From positions 1-64,000 of the forward strand of contig JUEP01000010.1 in NCBI GenBank assembly GCA_000817105.1: DNA of 64,000 bases, in the 5' to 3' direction. Position numbers and translations under genes: made by a program. Shown piece by piece: positions 16,202 to 23,442 of this stretch; position 1 is the first letter of the stretch, and each line of letters opens with the position of its first letter. Source of the stretch: a marine actinobacterium MedAcidi-G3 (GTDB taxonomy: Bacteria > Actinomycetota > Acidimicrobiia > Acidimicrobiales > Poriferisodalaceae). The notes under the pieces were generated by a model, which saw only the letters and a list, made by a program, of their open reading frames with translations, did no database searches and was not told where the DNA came from.

Positions 16202-18541
16202 TCATTCCAGAACTTCTGCTATCGCTAGTTCAGCAATCTGCTCTCCGTCATATCCCAATATTCCTTCCAAAACTTCCATCGAATGCTGACCGTATGTGGG
16301 ACCAGCCCAATCGAATCCACCTCGAGATCGTGATAAGCGATGCGGAATACCGTCAATCATCACTTGGCGGGCCTCTGGATGCGGCGCCCAAGGGAAATGA
16401 TCGCGGTGAACTAGCTGCGGATCATTCATACAATGCCCAGTGTCCTGAACCATATGAGCAGCCACACCGTGACGTTGAAGACGAATTTGCAGTCCACCCG
16501 CACTCTGGATTTGAGTCCAGTTCGCGATTATTTCGTCGATTGCTTCGACCTGTTCGAATCGCTCTTGCAAAGTTAAGTCGGCTAAATCTTGGCGTCTCAT
16601 TTCCAAACAGAGTGATTTCCACTGATCGTCGTTTTCACAAACAATCGCGCACCATTGATCATGTCCGGAGCATGGATACACCGAGTGCGGAATCATATTG
16701 GGATCAGCATTTCCCGTACGCGTAGGCATCGAACCTGTTGTCTGATACTCAAGGATTCCTGGAGTGAGATAGTGGGTCGCTGCTTCTGCTTGAGAAAAGT
16801 CTAAATATTGCCCGTTCCCGGTTCGACGGCGGTAATCAAGCGCCGCCAACAATGCTGCAGTGGTAAATCGCGGTGACGTGTAATCGGTGTAAGCCATATA
16901 TGGTCCCGCCGCTCCTCGGTCTGGCCATCCAGTGATGTCATAAAATCCAGCAATAGCAGCCGCTAAATTGCCGAAACCAGCAAAATTTTTCATCGGTCCA
17001 GTCTGCCCAAAGACACAACTAGACAAAAGAATGATTCCAGGGTTCACCGCTTTAAGAGCTTCGTATCCAAAGCCCATCAATTTTAGAGTGCCGGGGGTAA
17101 ACGACTCGACGACTACATCAGCCCATTTTGCGAGATCTAGCACTACGTCTTTCGCCTCGGGTTTTGACAAGTTGATAGCAAGACTCAACTTGTTGGAGTT
17201 GACTGCATGCCAAGCAATTGCGTTTTCTTGCTCGGGAATATCATCTCGATGGCCTAATGCCCCTCTTAGTAAACAGGGTCTCGTCACTGATTCGAGTCGG
17301 ACGACTTCAGCTCCCCAATAGGCAAGAATTTTGGTAGTGAGTGGGGCTGCGGCGACCCACGAAAAATCTAAGACTTTCAGACCCTCTAAGGGTTTTTTGG
17401 TTTCTTTGGCCTCGCCTCCCTTGGGATTTTTAGAAGCCCAACTTCTGGGCGTATCGATTGAAGACTGGTGCTCCCCTAAGGCAGGCGCTGCGCCTAGCCG
17501 ACGTAATGGAGTTTCGCTCGCTTGAATGAATGGTCCGGGGTATCGGACGCCACCGACGTCGTCCCAAAATTCACGTGCCTCAAACTGATTGCTCGCTACT
17601 ACATCGGCGAGATCAGCGACAGGTGTAACTAATAGGCCTCGCTCCAAACTTGCTTCAAGAAACTCTGATTTGGTTCTAGCAGCTGCAAAGTCAGCAATAA
17701 GGTCCATTACCCGCGACAGCTCCTCAACTGTTTCGGTGCCCTGTTGTATGTGTATTGCGAAGTCAACCCAGTCTTTGTCTCGAGTCGCTTCGTCACAGGC
17801 GCCTTCTTCGCACATCCAGTCCATGAAGCGTTTGAACATCGGACCAATCATTGCTCCAAAGGCAACGGTGATCACCACTTCACCGTCGGCACACGGATAG
17901 GTCCATCTGAGGTGAACCGGCCCCTGTTGAACTCCCCCAGACATTCGTTCTTGGGGAGCTAATCCGGCCGGTCCATGCAGAATTGCTGGCATAGCCGTCT
18001 CGGACATCGCCTGCTGAGCTGACACGTCCACGTGTTGCCCCCGGCCCGACCTCGACCGTTCGTCATTAGCGACTAACGCACCGACAAGCGCCTGGCACGC
18101 TGCGTGCGACCATGCTTGAGGTATCGATATTCGGACCGGCGGCCTGTCGCTATCACCGTTACAGATCATTTGACCACTGGCGGCGACAAGAGTGAGATCG
18201 GTTGCCGACCATTGAGCCTTGGGGCCATCATCACCAAATGGTGTTAATGAAACTGTGATCAAGCTCGGGTTATTAGATCGAAGTTTCGCTAGATCTACGG
18301 CGAAGGGGGTCGCCGCACAGTCGATAACGAAATCGGCTTCTGCCGCTAGCTGACTTATGTCTGTGGCATTACCGACGGTGACCGATTTTTTGCCTCTGTT
18401 ATATGCAGCGAACCAATAGTCGCGCTCCCACCCGTCTTCCGGCTCGGCCAACACAACGTCACAGCCCAGTTGAGCTAAAAGAAAGCCTGTCATCCATCCT
18501 CGACGGTCGGTGAGGTCGATAACGCGGTAGTTGTCAAGCAT
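16202..18541 (-). CDS. Fused double CaiB/BaiF (class III) CoA-transferase
   Basis: At 779 residues this is about twice the usual family length (about 400). Residues 1-365 form one CaiB/BaiF domain (YRVIDLTDRRGWMTGFLLAQLG at the start) and residues 385-779 a second (GLKVLDFSWVAAAPLTTKILAYWGAEVVRLE). The catalytic Asp of the class, which forms the acyl-enzyme anhydride, is present in the second half as D553 (AYTDYTSP). The matching part of the first half reads SIPQAWSHAAC (near 139-149) with no Asp, so that half is probably non-catalytic. The enzyme would move CoA between carboxylic acids. A pair of separate genes at 38590-41066 has the same division of labour. The linker at 366-384 is Lys/Glu-rich. 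Confidence 0.88.
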   Translation of the reverse strand: MLDNYRVIDLTDRRGWMTGFLLAQLGCDVVLAEPEDGWERDYWFAAYNRGKKSVTVGNATDISQLAAEADFVIDCAATPFAVDLAKLRSNNPSLITVSLTPFGDDGPKAQWSATDLTLVAASGQMICNGDSDRPPVRISIPQAWSHAACQALVGALVANDERSRSGRGQHVDVSAQQAMSETAMPAILHGPAGLAPQERMSGGVQQGPVHLRWTYPCADGEVVITVAFGAMIGPMFKRFMDWMCEEGACDEATRDKDWVDFAIHIQQGTETVEELSRVMDLIADFAAARTKSEFLEASLERGLLVTPVADLADVVASNQFEAREFWDDVGGVRYPGPFIQASETPLRRLGAAPALGEHQSSIDTPRSWASKNPKGGEAKETKKPLEGLKVLDFSWVAAAPLTTKILAYWGAEVVRLESVTRPCLLRGALGHRDDIPEQENAIAWHAVNSNKLSLAINLSKPEAKDVVLDLAKWADVVVESFTPGTLKLMGFGYEALKAVNPGIILLSSCVFGQTGPMKNFAGFGNLAAAIAGFYDITGWPDRGAAGPYMAYTDYTSPRFTTAALLAALDYRRRTGNGQYLDFSQAEAATHYLTPGILEYQTTGSMPTRTGNADPNMIPHSVYPCSGHDQWCAIVCENDDQWKSLCLEMRRQDLADLTLQERFEQVEAIDEIIANWTQIQSAGGLQIRLQRHGVAAHMVQDTGHCMNDPQLVHRDHFPWAPHPEARQVMIDGIPHRLSRSRGGFDWAGPTYGQHSMEVLEGILGYDGEQIAELAIAEVLE

Positions 18542-18568
18542 GAATCCCCCTAGCTACCAGCCAGAAGC

Positions 18569-19186
18569 TTAGATCGACTTTTTGGCTGTCCTTCTCGCTT
18601 CTTCAATTTCTGGGTGGCGAAAACATTTGATGAGGTGATCATTAACTATTCCATCCGCCTGCATCAGCGAATAACAGGTGGTTGGACCAACAAATCGCCA
18701 ACCAAGTTTCTTGAGTGCTTTACTCATCTGCTCGGACTCTCCGGTTTTCGCCGCTACCTGGGAAAGTTTTTTGACTGTCGAATGGTTGACCGGTTCGAAA
18801 CTCCAAAAGAATCTGGCCAAAGAACCATGCAGTTCGACGGTGCTTATAGCGGCTCGGGCATTTGTGATTGTGGCTTCTATTTTGCCTCGATGTCTTACAA
18901 TGCCGGGGTTAGCTAGAAGTTTCCGAATGTCTCGATCGCCAAATCCAGCGACTACCTCTAGCTCAAACCCAGAAAACGCAGTCCGGAAGTTATCTCGTTT
19001 CCGAAGAATGGTTAGCCACGATAGACCTGCTTGAAAGCCTTCAAGACACATTTTCTCGTAGAGCTTGACGTCGTCTGTAACCGGCACCCCCCACTCAGTG
19101 TCGTGGTAAACCGCGTAGTCAACATCTCCTTCGCCCCACGCACAAACGGAAACGCCGTCACTCCGAGTTTTGATTCCAGTAATCAT
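18569..19186 (-). CDS. tag: DNA-3-methyladenine glycosylase I
   Basis: A 205-residue Tag-family base-excision repair enzyme that removes 3-methyladenine from alkylated DNA. It has the hallmark CAWGEGDVDYAVYHDTEWGVP (near 15-36), LYEKMCLEGFQAGLSWLTILRKRDNFR (near 43-69) and the C-terminal GWRFVGPTTCYSLMQADGIVNDH (near 163-185). Conserved Cys and His residues for the zinc snap are present near both ends. It follows no operon; a short gap separates it from the CoA-transferase start. Confidence 0.93.
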   Translation of the reverse strand: MITGIKTRSDGVSVCAWGEGDVDYAVYHDTEWGVPVTDDVKLYEKMCLEGFQAGLSWLTILRKRDNFRTAFSGFELEVVAGFGDRDIRKLLANPGIVRHRGKIEATITNARAAISTVELHGSLARFFWSFEPVNHSTVKKLSQVAAKTGESEQMSKALKKLGWRFVGPTTCYSLMQADGIVNDHLIKCFRHPEIEEARRTAKKSI

Positions 19187-19270
19187 CTACCGAAAATAAC
19201 CGTTGAGAACCGACGATGGTTTGTCTTCATACTTAACTGCAACACTGAGTGACATATCCAAGGAGAAGTT

Positions 19271-19708
19271 GTGAATAAGGATCTAGAAGAACTAGTCGCT
19301 ATCAAAGCTTGTGAGAATCTCATCGCTGAATATTGTCATCTGGTCGACTTCGGCAATGCCAGCGCTATTGCTGATTTATTTACTACCAACGGTTATTGGT
19401 CAGGCCCGGGGGTTGAAATGGCCGGTCAAGATCGGATTCGAGCAGGTTTTTCTGGCCGACAAAGTGTGAAGCGTCGGCAATCACGACATCTCTGCACCAA
19501 TGTCTTGGTGCAGATTGACGGCGACACAGCGACGAGCCTCTGCTACCTACTTAACTTTCGCCACGATTCCCAAACCGGGGTAGCCGAGATACCGGCACCA
19601 GCAGGGTTACCCAAATATGTGGGGGAATATCACGATCAATTCGTTCGAACTTCCAAAGGTTGGCGGTTCTCCACTCGACGCTTCGAATTAGCTTTCCTAC
19701 GAGATTAA
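19271..19708 (+). CDS. SnoaL-like (NTF2 fold) protein
   Basis: A 145-residue single-domain protein of the SnoaL-like/NTF2 superfamily: an N-terminal helix IKACENLIAEYCHLVDFGNASAIADLF, TTNGYWSG, then beta-rich RQSRHLCTNVLVQIDGDTATSLCYLLNF. Members act as small isomerases, hydratases, dehydratases or ligand-binding proteins. GTG 19271 is supported by AAGGAG five bases upstream. Substrate unknown. Confidence 0.8.
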   Translation: MNKDLEELVAIKACENLIAEYCHLVDFGNASAIADLFTTNGYWSGPGVEMAGQDRIRAGFSGRQSVKRRQSRHLCTNVLVQIDGDTATSLCYLLNFRHDSQTGVAEIPAPAGLPKYVGEYHDQFVRTSKGWRFSTRRFELAFLRD

Positions 19709-19783
19709 ATTTCGAGAAAACACCTAAAGATCAGCTCCTCTTTGGAAGCAAACTGTTGCGAAAGCTAACGCCAGATCTCATCG

Positions 19784-20050
19784 TCAGCTAGCAGAAGGCG
19801 TTGGCAGCGTTCCCTTTACTTCAGCTTCTTCGCCAAGTTGACCGCGCACACCTCGCGTAATCTCAGAATGAAGTTGATGAATCTTGGAACTACCCGTGGT
19901 CTTAAATAAGTTGGGCACTATCGCGTGCACGGCGCATGCCAATCCGGCAACAAGCAACTCTTTTGAGAAACGACTGGCGACCAAAAAATGCTCACCGTAG
20001 CTTTCCCCGACAGAGGAAGGATGTTCAGTGAAATAGTGCTTAGCTCCCAT
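19784..20050 (-). CDS. DUF6356-like small protein
   Basis: An 88-residue protein with the pattern FTEHPSSVGESYGEHFLVASRFSKELLVAGLACAVHAIVPNLFKTTGSSKI, which I recognise as the DUF6356 family. It has one hydrophobic helix (about residues 32-50) that could be a membrane anchor. No function is known for the family. It is alone between a SnoaL-like gene and the Lrp regulator. Confidence 0.7.
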   Translation of the reverse strand: MGAKHYFTEHPSSVGESYGEHFLVASRFSKELLVAGLACAVHAIVPNLFKTTGSSKIHQLHSEITRGVRGQLGEEAEVKGTLPTPSAS

Positions 20051-20148
20051 GGAATTAGAGTAAGCCAGCGGTCACGACATGTTGTTGCCAAGCCTTTACC
20101 ATTCCAGGCATTGCTTGCAATTACATAGTGTATTTATTCGATGTGAAG

Positions 20149-20159
20149 CAATAATATTG
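20149..20159 (+). promoter_or_regulatory. Palindrome/-10-like element at the Lrp gene start
   Basis: CAATA-A-TATTG is a perfect 11-base palindrome ending four bases before the ATG at 20164. Its core TAATAT resembles a -10 hexamer placed six bases before the start codon, and no Shine-Dalgarno sequence is present, so a leaderless message is plausible. An AT-rich palindrome here could also serve as an operator for autoregulation by the AsnC/Lrp protein. No good -35 element was found. Confidence 0.35.
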
Positions 20160-20163
20160 TCCT

Positions 20164-20637
20164 ATGGACATTATTGATCGGGAAATACTGCATTTGCTTC
20201 AGGAAGACGCGACACGTTCCTCTCGGGAGCTAGGCGATGAGGTTGGTTTAACTCCCACCCCATGCTGGCGGCGCGTGCAGTCTTTGAGGGAGGCCGGCAT
20301 TATCGAACGCGAAGTGGCCATCCTAAATGCATCTCGACTCTCTTTAGACATCAGCGCACTAGTCCAAATCCGCACTAATGAACATTCTGCCGCGTGGCTT
20401 GCCGACTTCACTGCGGCAATAGCCGAGTTCCCAGAAATCGTCGAGGCTTTTCGCACCAGTGGTGAAATCGACTACATGCTCAGGGTTGTAGTCCCTGATA
20501 TGAATTCCTATGACGACTTCTACAAACGTTTGATTGAGCGGGTGGCGCTTTATGACGTTCGAACCATTTTCGAAATGGAGGAACTGAAACGGACTACAGC
20601 GCTACCCCTCGACTACGCGCCTTTTGATTCTCCGTAA
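20164..20637 (+). CDS. Lrp/AsnC family transcriptional regulator
   Basis: A 157-residue regulator: an N-terminal helix-turn-helix (IDREILHLLQEDATRSSRELGDEVGLTPTPCWRRVQSLREAGII, residues 3-46) and a C-terminal RAM effector domain (about 62-145, with FPEIVEAFRTSGEIDYMLRVVVPDMNSYDDF). Such proteins bind amino acids or related ligands and often control an adjacent gene. It is convergent with the selenoprotein gene (four bases between stops), so regulation of that operon would have to be in trans at 23.4 kb. Confidence 0.92.
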   Translation: MDIIDREILHLLQEDATRSSRELGDEVGLTPTPCWRRVQSLREAGIIEREVAILNASRLSLDISALVQIRTNEHSAAWLADFTAAIAEFPEIVEAFRTSGEIDYMLRVVVPDMNSYDDFYKRLIERVALYDVRTIFEMEELKRTTALPLDYAPFDSP

Positions 20638-20641
20638 ATTT

Positions 20642-21157
20642 TCAACCGACTAAAATCTCTACCACTGCCGCCACTGCCAGCTGAGCGCGCTCATCAATAC
20701 CCTTCGCGTCGGCACTCGCTATCGGATGCTCGATAACGGAAAATGGGTGGAGCGGAACGCCTTGGACCCTGGCCATTAGCTCAGCCGCATCAACAAAAGC
20801 TGAGGTCATAATGCTGACAGCAGGAACTCCGTTTCGCTCCGCCATAACTGCGTCATGCAAACTGCATGAAGAGCAGCTGCCTCAATCACCCACACCACTG
20901 AGAACTGCATCCCACCCAATCGCTTCTTGCATTAATTCTGCTTCGGCAGGGGCGCTGTAGTTCTCTTTCGTTCTGCGAACAACTTTCGATACTCCATATT
21001 CAGCTCGCAAAATGAATTCGACTTGATCAAAGAAAGGTGTCGTGTTCTCTTTACCATTCGATATGACACCTATAACAGTCCCTTTTAGGCTGCTGAGACG
21101 CTGAGCCGGTTCCGATGCAACTAGCTGCTCCTCGTGGCTTGGATTCATAAGTTCCAT
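20642..21157 (-). CDS. UGSC family selenoprotein (in-frame TGA read as selenocysteine)
   Basis: A 171-residue protein if the TGA at 20884-20882 is read as selenocysteine at position 92. The two open segments on either side are in the same frame and join to give SGVGD-U-GSCSSCSLHDAV, the signature that names the UGSC family. The part after TGA keeps the family pattern (HDAVMAERNGVPAVSIMTSAF, then IEHPIAS), so it is not random read-through. U92 and C95 form a UxxC pair like a thioredoxin CxxC, followed by C98, which suggests redox chemistry; the true reaction is unknown. The N-terminal half has LKGTVIGVISNGKENT. It starts at ATG 21157, two bases after the upstream gene's stop, in an operon with the TDGLP protein and an amidohydrolase. 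A standard gene caller would split it into two short genes. Confidence 0.88.
20848..20876 (-). promoter_or_regulatory. Candidate bacterial SECIS hairpin
   Basis: On the coding (minus) strand, starting five bases after the selenocysteine TGA, CTGC (20876-20873) pairs with GCAG (20851-20848), then after a UCU/C internal loop TCATGCA (20869-20863) pairs perfectly with TGCATGA (20859-20853), closing a GUU loop. Counting the U of UGA as 1, the loop G and U are at positions 23 and 24, the same place as the essential loop bases of the E. coli fdhF element as I remember it. Unpaired U residues in the internal loop could play the role of the bulged U. SelB binding is inferred from structure only. Confidence 0.7.
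20882..20884 (-). other. Recoded TGA (selenocysteine codon 92)
   Basis: This in-frame TGA precedes GGC AGC TGC (Gly-Ser-Cys). The reading frame continues 80 codons to a stop codon at 20642, with conserved family residues on both sides. Confidence 0.85.
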
Positions 21158-21159
21158 TG

Positions 21160-22209
21160 CTAAGGCACCTCACAATCGACACACGCCCCGACCGCCACGG
21201 TAGTTGCGCGACTCTTAGTTCCTAGCCATGGAGGAATAACTTGCGCAAAACCACCGGCCGGACCACCAGCGGCGACAACGATTAGTTCTTGAGGGGACTC
21301 CATCGCTGCGTACTCACGCTCAGCACGGTCTTTGACAACTGAACCCTTGCCTACTTCTTTCCATGAGCCACGCTTCACTCGGGCTCGGTCGAAAACGCAG
21401 TTCTGAAGGTCTTCTTTAGACCATCCAGCGTCACTAAAATGTTGACGAAGCTGTGGTGGCAGAACAACGACATAGTTACCGGCCCATATTGAATAATGCA
21501 GTTGATTGGATCGGATTTCGGCTGAGATCGTCTCGCAAATCTCTTCTGGAATCGATGTCCACTCGTTCATTATCTGTCGGGGCGCCATCGCTGCCACCGC
21601 TGTAACCGCTGAGACACCTGGTTCTCCAAGACGCTCTTCGCCTAGAGACGGCCATGGAGAATTCTCCTCGTCCTCAGCTAAACAATACGAAAACTTTCCG
21701 GGATGTCCCAAGGTGGAACGGTCGATTTCGCCAGGGCGAACGTCTAAAAGGTTAATAAGCGCTAATCGTATGGCCCGGCCAACCGCAGCAGAAGCACGGT
21801 CGGTGTTACCTAACGCATTAAACGTCGTCCCCATCTCCAGTTCACGACGAATGGGTCCGTTTACTATGAGCAATATTGCACATCCTCCGGTCGATGCAGT
21901 AGCGCCATGGAGCAGGAACTCCGGCGCCAGCATCGCTGTGAAGGCAGTTACCACCACTGGGAAATGCTCTGGCAGGCACCCCGCCATAACAGCATTGATC
22001 GCAAGTTTTTCTGCAGTTATTGACCGTTCCCTTACTGGCTCAATGCCAACTAAGTGTTCGGGTGGCAACAACGCCCATTCCAGACACGCTGATACAAGGT
22101 CAGCTGTGGGCGGGATTATAGGAAGGCCATCTGTCCAACCATTGACATGATAGGTCTCTTGCGCTGCGGCAAAGTTAGCAATAGTGAGGCGAGAAGATTT
22201 TAAACCCAC
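21160..22209 (-). CDS. 'TDGLP' protein of unknown function, partner of the UGSC selenoprotein
   Basis: A 349-residue protein I cannot name. Visible features are NGWTDGLPIIPPTADLVSACLEW near the N-terminus (residues 23-45), a Gly-rich TASTGGCAILLIVNGP (near 104-119), FNALGNTDRASAAVGRAIRLALINL, HPGKFSYCLAEDEENSPW, and a C-terminal VGACVDCEVP with a CxxC pair. There is no signal peptide or membrane span. Its stop lies two bases before the selenoprotein start, and a CxxC-ended protein next to a UxxC protein invites the idea that the two form a redox or enzyme complex; this is inference. An amidohydrolase gene precedes it by 12 bases. Confidence 0.75.
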   Translation of the reverse strand: MGLKSSRLTIANFAAAQETYHVNGWTDGLPIIPPTADLVSACLEWALLPPEHLVGIEPVRERSITAEKLAINAVMAGCLPEHFPVVVTAFTAMLAPEFLLHGATASTGGCAILLIVNGPIRRELEMGTTFNALGNTDRASAAVGRAIRLALINLLDVRPGEIDRSTLGHPGKFSYCLAEDEENSPWPSLGEERLGEPGVSAVTAVAAMAPRQIMNEWTSIPEEICETISAEIRSNQLHYSIWAGNYVVVLPPQLRQHFSDAGWSKEDLQNCVFDRARVKRGSWKEVGKGSVVKDRAEREYAAMESPQELIVVAAGGPAGGFAQVIPPWLGTKSRATTVAVGACVDCEVP

Positions 22210-22221
22210 AGGTAATTCCAG

Positions 22222-23367
22222 TCAGACTGTCGCCGCCAAGCTATCTCCGCCCACTGGCAAAGCGGCGAGGTTAATTTCGTAGAGCTCAGCCGCGTTGTCG
22301 CACAGTATGTCCTTTGCCTGCACATCAGTAAGACTGGCGGCATGCTCGTCAAGCATTTCTTGGCTCCACGGCCACGTACTGTCACTATGCGGAAAATCAT
22401 TAGCCCAAAGGAGGCGCTCGTGGTTCACATGTTCGACCATCTTGAAGGCAATCCAGTCATCCTGGAAGGTCGTATAAATGTGCTCTCGAAAATATTCGCT
22501 CGGTAATTTCGACAGTTCTTGGCCTGGTGGGAGCCAATAACGGTGACGCTTGTAAGCGTGATCCATTCGATACATGTAATGCGGAACCCAGCCTGCATCG
22601 GCTTCCACGCACACGACACGTAAATTTGGATTTCGTTCAAATACCCCACCAAAAACCAGTGTTCCCATGATGTCCTGGTTGGCTCGGATGATGGTCATAA
22701 AAGAGTTTGCCTTAGGCCCCCGCGGTTTACCCGATTCTTTGGCCGTCAATATGTGCCATGAGAGCGGCAGTTTGAGGTCGATCGCGGCCTTCCAAAACGG
22801 GTCCCATCTCGGGTCGTCATAATCGAAGTCAGTCGCAGGGTTTCCTGGCATCATTACCCCACGCATTCCATTTGCCTTCATCACTTCTAGTTCTGCAATA
22901 CCTTCTTCAACCGATCGAAGAGGTGTTTGAGCTATCGGTAAAAGGCGGTCTCGGTCTACCGAGCAATAGTCACTGATCCACCTGTTGTAGGCATCCATGG
23001 AGGCTTTCTTGTAATCAGCATCGGGGTGGTTACAAAGCACCATTCCAACAGATGGATAAATGACTTCTGCCGACACTCCGTCTTTATCCTGATCTTTTAA
23101 CCGATAGTCCGAATCCCAGCCACTACGCGGTAACTCATCCCACTTCGCCTGCGGGTTCAAGTCTTCCGGGGCCTGGCCTGCAGCTGCAATCAGACCCATT
23201 TGGATCGTTCGTTTCATCCCATCTATGACATACACATCGCCTCGATCCTCAGTTTCCACAACATGTGGAGCGACGTGTCGCCATTTCGGGTCGATGTAGT
23301 CCACATATGCGTTAGGCGCTTCAGCGATGTGCGAATCCGCCGAAATGATCGGATAATTTACCTGCAT
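22222..23367 (-). CDS. Amidohydrolase family protein (amidohydrolase 2)
   Basis: A 381-residue TIM-barrel metal hydrolase or decarboxylase of the PF04909 type. It opens with NYPIISADSHIAEAP, where DSH replaces the usual DxH metal pair position, and has LSWHILTAKE (barrel His), a long MDHAYKRHRYWLPP segment and WANDFPHSDSTWP, which carries the catalytic Asp. The open frame extends to 23469, but the ATG at 23367 has a GGGGAT site and gives the family N-terminus. It is the first gene of the operon ending in the selenoprotein. A related protein lies at 43949-45085. Substrate unknown. Confidence 0.85.
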   Translation of the reverse strand: MQVNYPIISADSHIAEAPNAYVDYIDPKWRHVAPHVVETEDRGDVYVIDGMKRTIQMGLIAAAGQAPEDLNPQAKWDELPRSGWDSDYRLKDQDKDGVSAEVIYPSVGMVLCNHPDADYKKASMDAYNRWISDYCSVDRDRLLPIAQTPLRSVEEGIAELEVMKANGMRGVMMPGNPATDFDYDDPRWDPFWKAAIDLKLPLSWHILTAKESGKPRGPKANSFMTIIRANQDIMGTLVFGGVFERNPNLRVVCVEADAGWVPHYMYRMDHAYKRHRYWLPPGQELSKLPSEYFREHIYTTFQDDWIAFKMVEHVNHERLLWANDFPHSDSTWPWSQEMLDEHAASLTDVQAKDILCDNAAELYEINLAALPVGGDSLAATV

Positions 23368-23442
23368 TGGATCCCCTTTTCCCAATACAGGCATGCTACT
23401 GAGATCACGGGAATGGTGCTGGGCTAGTGATAGCAATAGCGG

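Noticed and set aside
20642-20884. Frameshift or nonsense mutation splitting a gene (pseudogene)
   Set aside because: Both parts are in the same frame, the residues beyond the TGA keep the family pattern, and the motif right after TGA is exactly Gly-Ser-Cys with a suitable hairpin; recoding explains it better.
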